Below are positions 50,501 to 62,900 of a stretch of 64,000 nucleotides of DNA, piece after piece. Below the pieces are notes generated by a model. That model did not search any database and had not been told where the DNA came from. It saw only the letters and a list, made by a program, of their open reading frames with translations. Source of the DNA: Megalopta genalis (lineage: Eukaryota > Arthropoda > Insecta > Hymenoptera > Halictidae); assembly GCF_051020955.1 (NCBI RefSeq), contig NC_135018.1:2605001-2669000 (forward strand), written 5' to 3'. The position numbers were made by a program, and so were the translations under genes. Each line of letters opens with the position of its first letter. Positions within the stretch are counted from its first letter, which is position 1.

Positions 50501-52611
50501 AATTCCGAGCCGTGGTACAGACGAAATGCTCTCATTGTAAATAATCTGACTCACGCCCAAACAGGCCAAACAGGCCCTTAGCATCGACGTAGCAATGAAT
50601 TACATAGGCGTGGGACTAGCACAGAGAGATTCACAGCAACCCGAAATTTTGCATTTGCGGGAGATATTACTGTATTTCGTATAGGATGTTCCATGCTTGC
50701 AACGCTGTAATATGCGACTGGCCGATGGAATCGAGTACATTTTTCGAAATGAGAGTTAGGGGAATTGAGCTGTTTACTTATTGACTGCCACTCGTATTAT
50801 TCGCGTTCGCATCGACTAGCAACAATCTACTAAACGTGGCCCCGGTTGCGTGCAGTTGGCGTACATTGTCGCCCGAACTAGGAGACTGGCGCAAATCGCA
50901 ACACCGGGAACTGCGGTCGTCACATACTTCTTGTACTTAATTATAACAAATAATTTGGGACAAATGGGCATCGATACCAGCGCAAACTTCTTTTTAGATA
51001 CGTGAGTCAAAAATGTTAGTCGTACCAGTGCAGCACGTTGGGTGAGCACCCACTGCCCACAGTGGGCTACTATTGGGTTGGCAACTAAGTAATTGCCGAT
51101 TTGTTCAAGAAATACAAAATTTTTTTTTGAATGAAGTTTAATCTATAATGTATTTTCCATTTTGTTCGATGACCTTTTGCCATCTCTCTGACTACTTGAA
51201 AATTCCACGCTCGTAGAAAGTCTGATCCTTTTCGGCCAAAAACTGAGTTAACACTTTATCGACCGCTAGCCTATTTATCGGCTTTTCGATTGCCAATGTT
51301 TATCGATCGCTAGCCTATTAATCGGCTTTTCGATTGCCAATGCTTATCGACCGATAGCCTATTAATCGACTTTTAGCTATCGACGGTTTTCGCTTCTTTA
51401 CTGTTTTGTTAGTAGCTGACCTCCTGTATGCTGACCTCCCCATATGCTTATGAATTATAATTATAATAATTATTATTATTTATTATTATTTTTAAAGGAA
51501 TAAGCACAACACAATGAATAGCGAAAATTTAGCCGGTACTGGGAGCAAATGCGCGCGCGACTAAGCCAGTCCTTACTGAGTGGCAGCCTCAACCACGACC
51601 GGACGATAAAGTGTTAAGTGAGATTTTACAGCGTCATCGTCGTTAAAAGTTTTACCACGAAGGGAGTTGTCCAGGGATCGAAATAAGTGGTAATCCGATG
51701 GCGCGAGATCAGGGCTGTATGGTGGGTGTAACATCAATTCCCAACCAATATCCATCAATTTTTGCCGAGTGGACAAAGACGTGTGCGGCCTAGCATTGTC
51801 CTGCTGGAAAATGACACCTTTACGATTGACCAATTCTGGTCGCTTTTCCTTGACCGCTGCATTTAATTTGTCCAGTTGCTGACATTCACGGATAATAAAA
51901 AATAACATAATAATAATAATAATAATAATTTTATAATATAACATTTACGGTTATCATAAAAATGGGAGTGAGAGACATCTATAACTTTCATGATTGACCA
52001 ATTCTGATCGCTTTTCCTTGACCGCTGCATTCAATTTGTCCAGTTGCTAACATTCACGGATAATAAAAAATAACATAATAATAATAATAATAATAATTGT
52101 ATAATATAACATTTACGGATATCATAAAAATGGGAGTGAGAGACATCTATAACTGAAATCGGCAATTACTTAGTTGTCAACCCAATATTTCCCAAAGCGA
52201 CATTTCTCATTACGATTCGCTGCTAATCGCCAAAAGTTCAAAACACCGATGTACGGAACACTGAATGTGTTGAATGTCTAAGACCGGAACGAATGTGTGC
52301 AGATTATTTGATTAACGTTCGTTTGTTACGCAGGTATGCTGGCGTATGGTACAGAGGATCTGTACCAGCACAAAAATTGTTGTTATTCATTATGCTTCAC
52401 AGTATGAAAGAATGCAAATTCCTGATCGGCGGTCTCTATTGTCCGTCCCACGAAGGATTTACCGGGGTACAGAAGCAAATAAATGCAATTTATATTTATC
52501 ATCGAACACATTTTACGATGTTTTTAAGCTTTCGTAAATCTTTGCTTGCAGATAATGAGATTGTCAATGTCTTACTTAACGGTTATGTACTCTCTCTACG
52601 TAAGAGTTTAG
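46608..52611 (+). CDS. OR-6: odorant receptor, complete, 398 aa
   Basis: Intact insect odorant receptor. Exons: 46608-46751, 47125-47247, 48750-48867, 49086-49350, 49483-49599, 49910-50000, 50856-51001, 52334-52466, 52552-52611; 1197 coding bases. ATG 46608 opens MDNLGDHHYTVIRV and leads to CVGLWPYDRTWF, shared with OR-7 and OR-8 (VGLWPYDNTWF); exon 2 is 123 bp as in those two, so these three form a subgroup. Exon 3 has the conserved acidic SDWRDINDEHE; exon 6 ends SLTLNLLR exactly as in OR-7; exon 7 has TNNLGQMGIDTS; exon 8 VWYRGSVPAQK; last exon MRLSMSYLTVMYS. The donor after exon 5 is GTTTGT, as in OR-7/OR-8. Intron 7 holds a 1.1-kb mariner derivative in antisense orientation; intron 2 holds a double-MITE cassette. 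The 5' flank (45950-46600) is GC-rich. Confidence 0.9.
47541..47580. repeat. ATT microsatellite (OR-6 intron 2)
   Basis: About 13 ATT units. Confidence 0.95.
48316..48530. mobile_element. M1 MITE, cassette copy 2a (OR-6 intron 2)
   Basis: TA-flanked complete M1; its right arm carries the AAATTATCCATTTTAGTGGA variant of copy 1b in inverse orientation. Confidence 0.85.
48557..48731. mobile_element. M1 MITE, cassette copy 2b (OR-6 intron 2)
   Basis: TA-flanked M1 with a shortened centre (175 bp), ending 18 bp before the exon 3 acceptor region. Confidence 0.8.
48905..49035. repeat. AT microsatellite, OR-6 intron 3
   Basis: TATATTATATATATTA-type array filling most of the 218-bp intron. Confidence 0.85.
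50244..50540. mobile_element. GC1 fold-back element (OR-6 intron 6)
   Basis: Outer arms CATTTCGTCTATACCAGGA / GGTACAGACGAAATG; inner core CTCGGAATTAACC ... GGTTAATTCCGAGCC with a GC-rich centre. Confidence 0.7.
51073..52185 (-). mobile_element. Mariner deletion derivative, copy 2 (OR-6 intron 7)
   Basis: TA-flanked, same TIRs as copy 1 but opposite orientation. On the minus strand a 51573-51944 frame encodes the transposase C-terminal half with QQDNARPH and PSDYHLF, so the DD34D spacing is intact here; the N-terminal part with the first D is missing and the C-terminus is cut by the TTAA element 51252-51613. The 5' end carries a 168-bp tandem duplication (51824-51991 and following). Confidence 0.9.
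51252..51613. mobile_element. PB-D TTAA-type MITE inside mariner copy 2
   Basis: TTAA at 51248-51251 and 51614-51617; same ends (CACTTTATCG) and same insertion point in the transposase as in copy 1. Confidence 0.8.
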
Positions 52612-54344
52612 GATGATTTACATGTACCCAAAACTGTTCTGCGGTATTTATGCGTGCAGTTATTTTCGTGGGCAATCAAGATTGTCGCGGTTCTTTGGTA
52701 CGTATACGAAGCGAAAGGGCCAACGACAATGTGTTTTCAATTTTTGTTACGAAATCGACTCTGGTAGTGTGCGCCATAAATTGCGTAATTATTATGGACA
52801 ATCATTTAAATTGTAAGGTGAAGAAAATGATGCGTAGAATAAAATTTTATTCGAAGCATTTATTCGCAGAATTAATTCGAATAAAATTTTATTCGACGAA
52901 TTTGTTCGCAGAATTTATTCGAATAAAATATGCCCACCTCCGAGTCATGTCCACCTGCCGGCCAGAAATGACCTCGGTACAGCACCGTTCATCCCGGTAC
53001 TCGGAGGGTTAATAGAGAACAGATTAAACAGAACTTATCCACCTAATTAAAAGCTCCGACAAAACTTCCCGTGTATCATAAAAGTTCGCTTGTTCGAAAA
53101 GTGATATGAATATCTAATGTCTTCCGAAGATGAAGGTTTTTTTAAGCCGAGTTATAATTTGCGATACGATTTCCGTTTCCTAACTGGCGATGATTCTATG
53201 TTCATAATAAATAATAATAAATACGAAAATTACATTTCTGTGTATCTCATGGTATAAACGTACGATTGTTTCTTCTTTTTGTTACAGGTGAGTACCTTAC
53301 GTTTTCTAACAACAGTGGACACATAAGTGGATAATCACCAAAAGCCTGGTTGTATGTATTGTTCTTAGAAAAATATATAATAATTATTTGCAATTGTCAC
53401 TCTTAAAAAATTCATTCCTCGCATAAATTTCGTGAGCCGATGTAATTTCATATTGCACATTACATCGAGTTTTACGTGAAACAAAAGCAACTAATTAAAC
53501 TAAGAAAGTAACTAAAGTAACACCTTTAGCAAAGGCCGCACAAAAAATCTCGCGTATGCGATTTCTACTAAGATTTACTGAGCAAATCCCGAAATGTGGT
53601 TGTTCGGCACTATCCGCGTATATAAAATATACAACAGGACATGCCCATTGGTAAGTTACTAATTCTCTGCAGACTATGTAGCGACATTTACTCACATGCA
53701 ACAACGTACACAAAAATAATTTGATTATCTTTACGTGAACGCAAACTCTCGATCATCGCACACGTTCGGAGCCGGTAGCGAACGCGTTGAAACAACACAT
53801 AAGGCTACTGCTCGATTAATTCACGCAGTGAGTACATTTTAAAACGATCACGAGTATGAGAGTATGCGCGCAACTATTCGGACCAACTTGTTGCACGTTG
53901 CGCGGCTAGAGGTTCGCGAGCGAGTGAACGGCGACGGAGATGGTCGCTCGATTTCCCGATTGTAAAAAACGGGAAAATGAAGAAGGGAAACTGACGATAT
54001 CGCGCACCCATAATGGTGGGAAAAAAACAGTCAGTATTGCGCGGACAATGTCGCGTGCAAGCAGCGATGTAAGTTTCGACATAAACAAGGAAGGGAGACA
54101 CTGTAGCAAGGGGGACAATGTAGTGTCGCGAATCGATCGATAAACCCCAACCTGTAATCATAGCGCTCAATTGTGCGATTCCAAGATTCCCCTTGACACA
54201 TTCTGTGATATTTTGCTTCCTTATTTATTCAAATGACGCGATACGAAAAAATTGTACGCCGAGGTGAGGGAACATTACGATGGAAGGTCGCGAGAAAATT
54301 TTTCCCCTCTACAAGGTTAGACGGTGCCTAGCTTCTGAGCAGTG
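52612..54344. other. Spacer between OR-6 and OR-7
   Basis: No gene seen. Near 52835-52930 a tandem ATTCGAATAAAATTTTATTC-like repeat; 53143-53360 resembles a block in OR-3 intron 1; from about 53505 it is the 5' flank shared with OR-8. Overlapping frames on both strands at 53874-54170 also occur in the OR-8 flank, as expected from the duplication. Confidence 0.5.
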
Positions 54345-57300
54345 ATGACCGATATTAGCGACCACCATAAACTGATCAAAGTTCTTCTGTCGACTGTTGG
54401 ACTGTGGCCGTACGACAACACATGGTTCATCTATCTGAAAAGAGCAGTGCATATTTTGATATTAACATTGGCGATAGTGTTTCGGGTATTGTTCTCTGAC
54501 AATGAGGGTCAATCGATTTTCATATTAATTGCATTGTCCAATGCAACTGCGTGTTTCGATAACCGATAGACAATTTCTCCATAGAAATTCTTTAGTATGC
54601 GTCGAACATCGACCCGGTAGTCATCGTCCAAAACTTGAATTTTCAAATTTGGGAAACTGTTCCGCTTTACAGATACTTTAACACGTTTAAGTAATCTTTA
54701 CGGACGTTGCAAATAAATTATTATTGACATTTAAAGTTCAGTGGCGACACTCTGGCCAATTAAGTCAAGTTTTTCACGTTCGTACGTGCAATTTTGATCC
54801 GCATTGTTATTTCTTTTCCAAAATTGAATTTCTGAAAAACAGAGATGATGCCGAAAAACACTGTTTGATTCGCATTGAACGCAACGAAACTTTATATTAC
54901 AATGAACTAACAAAATTTGTTGGACAGTGTTATTTTAGAACTGAACATATGAAAATTTGTATACTTTTTTATTATTGATTTCAGGTGGCATCGTTTATCC
55001 ACAATGCCGATTATACTCTGAATGTTATCGTAGCTTTTATTACACACATAATATTCGTCATTATATTCATTTTTAAATACACTTCTTTTCTATATAAGAT
55101 GAAGATCGTAAGTTGAAATGATTTTAAACTTACTTTAGACACGATTACAGCTTGATAATCTTGTATTTATCTGATTCTGCCTCTATAAATCTACGTTCGA
55201 CCGTTATCGTCGTGTTTGTTTCAATTATTAATCGGCACATTGCTATTTTTGTAGTTGCGAAAGTTATTTGACACAACAATATACCATAGATCCACCATCA
55301 CTGACGAAAATGAACGGAACATTATTTTTCAAAGCATTGCATACACGAATGTTATGACTTCTCTTTTTGCTGGTAAGAATTACCATTTCGAATATTTTCA
55401 CCGATTCGTTTGTCATTTAACTTAATCCCTAATAGAAGCATCACGTGGCATGACAATTCTGTGGTACTTTATAGAATTTTAACACCGCGAGTGACGAAAA
55501 TCAGTCCCAGAAATTTTCACGAATTCAAAGTAATTTAATTCACGAAATTTCTTTTAATTTATCACGGTGCATGGTGTTTCCACTCCATTACATTCTTAAC
55601 ATCCTAGTCAAATACAGTCTGTCTGTAATTTTTAAAATTGATAGAAAAATTGCGTCGCCCATTTTTCGACCTACGCGGCACACAACGTGTTAATTACACG
55701 CGACGTACATAAAATCGATTAAGAAACAGCGTCACTCCATATAAATTAATCTAACCAATTCTACGTCGTTGTAGGCAGCATTTACATTGGAAGCTTTGGC
55801 TTCATGTTCTATCAATTTCTGCCGAGCGGTTACGAGAAGTCCGCAGATCGCGTGGAATTCTATTATTTCACCGATAATTCCAAATTCGATTACATCACTT
55901 TCCTATATTTCCCTATATTCGTCATGCTCGGACTAACAGGGCTTATAGGACCTGAAGTGGTAACGCAAATATTCTGCCAGCACGGGCGCACGTTATTTCA
56001 GATTGTCTGGTAAGGAACATTAGAAAACAAGTATATACGATGATGTATACATTTATCTTCCGTTCTCCCATAATGGACCATCAATAACCACCGGTACTGT
56101 TACGTATGTACAACAGTTTCCGTATTAAAACCGCGTTCATCCAACCATCGGGGATTTCTGACTTCGAAAAAAGTAAATCCGTGGCAGATAAACTAATCAG
56201 CGCAACGAAGCTGCACAAAGAAACGATGAAGTTTGTATTAAATATTACATTGCCGATCCATTCTATGTAAATATATCTTATTTAAAATGCTCGTCTCATA
56301 ATACCTTTTATAGATTCGCGAAACAGGCTACAAATTGTCTTACTACTTCGTATAGCATATTGATGTTGCTGGGAACAATATCTCTCACTTTGAATCTTCT
56401 ACGTGTAAGTATAAGTGGACAAGTGTGCCACAGCTGCAGAGAACTGTGGGGACTTTTCGTTCTTCCATTATCGTACGATACTTCTTCCATACGTTCAGAT
56501 CGCCAGATTGACGATGCGCTTATGCGAGTAGCGCAGGTCGCGAAAAATCAGCTGGCAATTGATTCCGAAGCGTAAACGCTATTCGCTTTGTATCCGCGAT
56601 TTCGCTTTGCGTTTTCTATGCCCTAGAGGTCCCAGAATCCGGGCCAGTGCTTCGAATGCTTCGGTAGACGACAGTAGGCTCCGCCTCCTGACTACCGTCG
56701 CAGCGCCTCGCTCCCCGCATTGATTCCATCGGCAGCGCGTCACGCGGAGCTAGGCTCTGCGGTGGGAGTCAGGAGGCGGAGCCTAATGTTGCATTCCGAA
56801 GCATTCGGATCACTGATCTAGACGATTAGCCGGTCCGATTTGTCGTCACAGTGTCAAGGCAGATGACTGCTGTCTTCCTTGTGTCAGCACAGGCAACGCT
56901 CTAGCGTCATCTTAATTAACACGTTATGATAACTCATTATGTTGCGAACGGTTGGCACACATAAATCTATTATGTTGTAACAAAAATAAATTGTGTTGGA
57001 AATAGAAATGTTATGCAATCTTGGGCACTTAGTGATGAGTCAATGTAAAAGTTCAGAACATATAATTAACAGTTGTTTTGTCATTTATAGTTTTTCCGAT
57101 GAAAAAGGGCGCTTATATTGTAATTACAGTAAATGCTCCACAATTGACCCTCAGCTTCTACACAAAAATGGACTATTTGGGAGGAGGAGATACGATTATT
57201 CGAGCCTTTCGTCACGTTTTTATAGTTACCGATAGTTACGAATAATGTGTTCCCAAATTCTCCATTTTTGTTTCTATGTTGAGGGTCAATTAAGGAGATT

Positions 57301-58500
57301 TTACTGCACCAATGTAACCATCTTTTCGTAAAGGCGAATAAAACTGATCGAGTTTATGCTATCACAAAGTGTAGAATGTGTACTGACATTAATTATCTGG
57401 CATAATAATAGAAATATTATGCAATCTTGAGCACTTAGTGATGAGTCAATGTAAAAGTTCAGAACATATACGTTGTTTTATCATTTCTAGTTTTTCCAAT
57501 AAAAAAGGGCACTTATATTGTAATTACAGTAAATTCTCCACAACTGACCCTCGGCTTCTACACAAAAATGGACTATTTGGGAGGAGGAGATACGATTATT
57601 CGAGCCTTTCGTCACGTTTTTATAGTTACCGATAGTTACGAATAATGTCTTCCCAAATTCTCCATTTTTGTTTCTATGTTGTGGGTCAATTAAGGAGATT
57701 TTACTGCACCAATGTAACCATCTTTTCGTAAAGGCGAATAAAACTGGACGTATTTATGCTCTCACAAAGTGTAGAATGAGTACTGAAATTAATGAACTGG
57801 CATAATAATAAGTTGTGTTTCTCTCGTTTTCAATATGCAGATATCTCAGTCACTTCGGGGTCAGTGGAAATTCGGAGAGATATTGGTACAAATGGTAGTG
57901 CTATCCGTTCACATAGTGTATCTATGTATGGCGAATTACGTAGGACAAATAGTCACGGATAGTAGTTCCAACGTTTTCACGGAACTGTAAGTACATTGTG
58001 CTCTTGAAATGAGAATCATTATTATTAACTATTGTATGAATATTTAAAGAAAAAGAGAAACAGAATAACGAACACAATTAGTACTTCCTACCATTCAGGT
58101 TGTATTTTACAAGCTTGCACATGGGATACACAAATAAAATCTGCACTCTAATGCTTGCAGTTGCCTTAATGTTCGATCTTGTGCGGTAACAGTCGAATGG
58201 CATATTCAATACTCCTCGTCTTTTCTAGACATAACTCCCGATGGTACACTGCGCCAGTGCGGACACAAAAATTGTTACTGTTCTTTACGCTAAATTGCAC
58301 GAAAACGTATACCGTTCTACTTTTGGGTCTGTATACAGTAAATTTAGGAAGATTTAGTGCGGTAATACGACATCATTTGTACTTGTACAGTTCAGCTTTG
58401 ATTTTCGCGTTCGGTATGATTCTACTAAATTACTTTTCCTTTGCAGCTTGTCAGGGCGTCTTTCTCCTATTTCACAGTTATGTATTCTACGCAGACATGA
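54345..58500 (+). CDS. OR-7: odorant receptor, complete, 384 aa (recent duplicate of OR-8)
   Basis: Intact insect odorant receptor. Exons: 54345-54485, 54985-55107, 55255-55372, 55775-56009, 56117-56230, 56314-56404, 57841-57986, 58229-58361, 58447-58500; 1155 coding bases. ATG 54345 (MTDISDHHKLIK) follows an in-frame GTG and leads to VGLWPYDNTWF. Exon 1 ends ...IVFR with donor GTATTG, where paralogues end in Q. Exon 4 is short (235 bp) because the second outer loop is trimmed (LPSGYEKSADR), and it lacks the PLNxSRP sequon; it ends FQIVW. Exon 6 ends SLTLNLLR, exon 7 has ANYVGQIVTDSS, exon 8 RWYTAPVRTQK and the last exon LVRASFSYFTVMYS. Intron 6 is about 1.4 kb, larger than in OR-8, through a 406-bp tandem duplication and a GC-rich fold-back insertion. 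Confidence 0.92.
56595..56830. mobile_element. GC-rich fold-back insertion (OR-7 intron 6)
   Basis: Arms GGCTCCGCCTCCTGACT / AGTCAGGAGGCGGAGCC and, further out, TTCGAATGCTTC / GAAGCATTCGG. Absent from the matching intron of OR-8, so inserted after the duplication or lost from OR-8. Confidence 0.65.
57001..57812. repeat. 406-bp tandem duplication in OR-7 intron 6
   Basis: Two units (from 57001 and 57407), each with AAATGGACTATTTGGGAGGA; OR-8 has one unit (from about 62327). Each contains an M1-type MITE: 57127-57306 and 57527-57706. Confidence 0.85.
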
Positions 58501-59956
58501 CTAATTTAAGACATCTAAAGGTCTCTTAACAGATAACTAATTACTGTACAAGCTTCTCCGTAATTATTGCGTGTTACGTCTTTCCCTGTATTTAGTTGTC
58601 AAAATAATAATACCACACAATATTAATAACAGACAAAATTACGTTTGTGTCAATGACATTCCACTTTACTTATAGATTTTCTATCGTTTAATGCGTAAGT
58701 TTTAATATATATGTAAGCAGATTTTTTTCGGATCGCAGCAGCAGCTTTAACCCGAGAAAGATAACCTACGTCGCAGAGGCGCCTGCGAAGACTGTTGATT
58801 TTTGTTAATTTTTCATAGAGGTCTAGTGATTTAAGTTTAAAATTACTTAAAATATAAAAAAATATAATATAAATGCATTTTATTTTTACAATAATGCCAA
58901 ACCTTTAAAATGACTAGATTAACTTAAATAAATATCCATTGTTAGTATAAAATTGACGCCTTAGAAAAGCATGCGCCTCTGAAGCGTATGGTTATCTTTT
59001 ACGTACGTTGTCATATGGTTATCTTTCTAGGGTTAAAGTAAATGTACGATCCAGTAACACAAATAATTCGAATGGTTGTGGCACCATAAACTTCTATAAA
59101 GCATGCTTGTGCATGTTATACGTTAAATCAAATTCCAAATAACTCCTTTAGCAACAGCTGCACCAAAAATCTCGTGTACGCGATTCTAATAAGATTTACT
59201 GATTCGATTCCAATGTGATGGCACATACAAAATATACACAGGACATTCCCATTGGGAAGTTACTAATTCTCTGCAGACTATGTAGCGACATTTACTCACA
59301 TGCAACAACGTACACAAAAATAATTTGATTATCTTTACGTGTACGCAAACTCTCGATCATCGCACACGTTCGGCGCCGGTAGCGAACGCGTTGAAACAAC
59401 ACATATGGCTACTGCTCGATTAATTCACACAGTGAGTACATTTTAAAACGATCACGAGTATGAGAGTATGCGCGCAACTATTCGGACCAACTTGTTGCAC
59501 GTTGCGCGGCTAGAGGTTCGCGAGCGAGTGAACGGCGACGGAGATGGTCGCTCGATTTCCCGATTGTAAAAAACGGGAAAATGAAGAAGGGAAACTGACG
59601 ATATCGCGCACCCATAATGGTGGGAAAAAAACAGTCAGTATTGCGCGGACAATGTCGCGTGCGAGCAGCGATGTAAGTTTCGACGTAAACAAGGAAGGGA
59701 GACACTGTAGCAAGGGGGACAATGTAGTGTCGCGAATCGATCGATAAACCCCAACCTGTAATCATAGCGCTCAATTGTGGGCGATTTCAAGATTGCCCTT
59801 CCCCTTGACACATTCTGTGATATTTTGCTTCCTTATTTATTCAAATGACGCGATACGAAAAAATTGTACGCCGAAGTAAGGGAACATTACGATGGAAGGT
59901 CGCGAGAAAACTTTTCCCCTCTACAAGGTTAGACGGTGCCTAGCTTCTGAGCAGTG
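58501..59956. other. Spacer between OR-7 and OR-8
   Basis: No gene seen. 58594-59144 is unique to this spacer; from about 59145 it is the 5' flank duplicated from OR-7, nearly identical to it from about 59260 on. Confidence 0.55.
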
Positions 59957-62900
59957 ATGACCGATATTAGCGACCACCATAAACTGATCAAAGTTCTTCT
60001 GTCGACTGTTGGACTGTGGCCGTACGACAACACATGGTTCATCTATCTGAAAAGAGCAGTGCATATTTTGATATTAACATTGGCGATAGTGTTTCTGGTA
60101 TTGTTCTCTGACAATGAGGGTCAATCGATTTTGATATTAATTGCATTGTCCAATGCAACTGCGTGTTTCGATAACCGATAGACAATTTCTCCATAGAAAT
60201 TCTTTAGTATGCGTCGAACATCGACCCGAAAGTCATCGTCCAAAACTTTAGTTTTCAAATTTGGGAAACTGTTCCGCTTTACAGATACTTTAACATGCTT
60301 AAGCAATGTTTACGGACGTTGCAAATAAATTATCATTGGTATTTAAAGTTCAGTGGCGACACTATGGCCGATTAAGTCAAGTTTTTCACGTTCGTACGTG
60401 CAATTTTGGTTCGCATTATTAGTTCTTTTCCAGAATTGAATTTCTCAAAACCAGGGGTGATGTCGCAAAACCCTGTTTGATTCGCATTGAACGCAAGGAA
60501 ACTTTATATTACAGTGAACTAACAAAATTTGTTGGACAGTGTTATTTTAGAACTGAACATGTGGAAAAAGAAACATTGATTTGTATAGTTCCGTATTATT
60601 GATTTCAGGTGGCAGCGTTTTTCCACAATGCCGACTACACTCTGAACGTTGTTATAGCTTTTCTTACACACGTAATATTCTCCGTTATGTTCATTTTTAA
60701 ATACACTTCTTTTCTATATAAAATGAAGGTGGTAAGTTGGAACAATTTTAAACTTACTTCAGACACGATTTTGCAGTTTGATAATCTTGTATTCATCTGA
60801 TTCCGCGTCTATAAATCTACGTTCGACCGTTATCGTTGTGTTTGTTTTAATTATTATCCGGTGTATTGCTATTCTTATAGTTGCGAACGCTATTTGATAG
60901 AATTTTATACCATAGAACGTCCATCACTGACGACAATGAACGAAACATTATTTTTCAAGGCATTGCATTCACGAACGTTATGACATCTGTTTTTGCAGGT
61001 AAGAATTGCTATTTCCTATATTTTTACCGATCCGTTTTTCAGTTAACTCGTTCCTTAATATAAGCATCACGTGAAAATTACGTTAGAGCACACAAATGGA
61101 CATGACAATTTTATGGTACTTTATAGAATCTTAACACTGCGAGTGACGAAAATCAGTCCCAACAATTCTCCCGAATTCAAAGTAATTTAATTAACGAAAC
61201 TGCTTTTAATTTATCACGGTGCATGGTGTTTCGACTCCATTACATTCTTAACATCCTAGTCAAATACAGTCTGTCTGTAATTTTTAAAATTGATAGAAAA
61301 ATTGCGTCGCCCATTTTTCGACCTGCGCGGCACACAACGTGTTAATTACACACGACGTACATAGAATCGATTAAGAAACAGAATAATTCCGAATAAATTA
61401 ATCTAATCAAATCTACGTCGTTGCAGGTTGCGTTTACGTGGGAGCCTTTGGCATCATGTTCTATCAATTTCTGCCGAGCGGGAACGATAAGTCCGTAGAT
61501 CGCATAAAATTCTATTATTTTACCGATGATTCCAAATTTGATTACATCAGCCTCTTATGTCTCCCTACATTCGTAATACTCGGAATAACAGGGCTTGTAG
61601 GACCTGAAGTGGTAACGCATGTATTCAGCCAACATGCGCGCATATTATTTCAGATTGTTTGGTAAGGAGCATTAGAAAACAAGTATATACGGTGATGTAT
61701 ACATTTATCATCTGTTCTCCCATAATGGACCATCAATAACCACCGGTACTGTTACCCATGTATAACAGTTTCCGTATTAAAACCGCGTTCATCCAACCAT
61801 CGGGGATTTCTGACTTCGAAAAAAGTAAATTAGTGGCAGATAAACTAATCAGCGCAACGAAGCTGCACAAAGAAACGATGAAGTTTGTATTAAATATTAC
61901 ATTGCCGATCCATTCTATCAAAATATGTTATTTAAAAAGCTTTGCTTCCAATATCTTTTATAGATTCGTAAAACTATACGCAAATTGTCTTACTACCTCG
62001 TATGTCGTATTGATGATCCTGGGAGTAACGTCTTTCACTTTGAATCTTCTACGTGTAAGTATAAGTAGGCAGGTGTTTTTTAGCGTAAATGTTATCGGTG
62101 ACAACTAGGTATTCCAGAGCTGCAAAACACTGTGGGAACTATACTTATTTGCATTCCTTTCCTCGAATACATAGTCCATTTTTGTTCCCAAGCTGAGGGT
62201 CAATCAGGGAGAATTTACTGTACCAATGAAACCAGTTTTTCACAAAAAGAATACCGAATAAAACTGATCGGGTTTATGCTATCACAAAGTGTAGAATGTG
62301 TACTGACATTAATTATCTGGCATAATAATAGAAATATTATGCAATCTTGAGCACTTAGTGATGAGTCAATGTAAAAGTTCAGAACATATACGTTGTTTTA
62401 TCATTTCTAGTTTTTCCAATAAAAAAGGGCACTTATATTGTAATTACAGTAAATTCTCCACAACTGACCCTCGGCTTCTACACAAAAATGGACTATTTGG
62501 GAGGAGGAGATACGATTATTCGAGCCTTTCGTCACGTTTTTATAGTTACCGATAGTGACGAATAATGTCTTCCCAAATTCTCCATTTTTGTTTCTATGTT
62601 GTGGGTCAATTAAGGAGATTTTACTGCACCAATGTAACCATCTTTTCGTAAAGGCGAATAAAACTGGACGTATTTATGCTCTCATAAAGTGTAGAATGAG
62701 TACTGAAATTAATGAACTGGCATAATAATAAGTTGTTTCTCTCGTTTTCAATATGCAGATGTCTCAGTCGCTACGGGGCCAGTGGAAATTCGAAGAGATA
62801 TGGATACAAATGTTATCAATATCCGTTCACATAGTGTACCTATTTATGGCGAATTACTTAGGACAAATAGTCACGGATAGTAGTTCCAACGTTTTCACGG

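Larger units (their letters stand above)
53505..58593 (+). repeat. Segmental tandem duplication, unit A (with OR-7)
   Basis: Matches 59145-63510. Starts near CTTTAGCAAAGGCCGCAC and ends after the TTACGTCTTTCCCTGTAT stretch downstream of the OR-7 stop. The two units are separated by about 550 bp. Confidence 0.85.

Noticed and set aside
53874..54170. 98-codon frame kept in both OR-7 and OR-8 flanks
   Set aside because: Conservation is explained by the recent duplication; the overlapping frame on the other strand is equally well kept.
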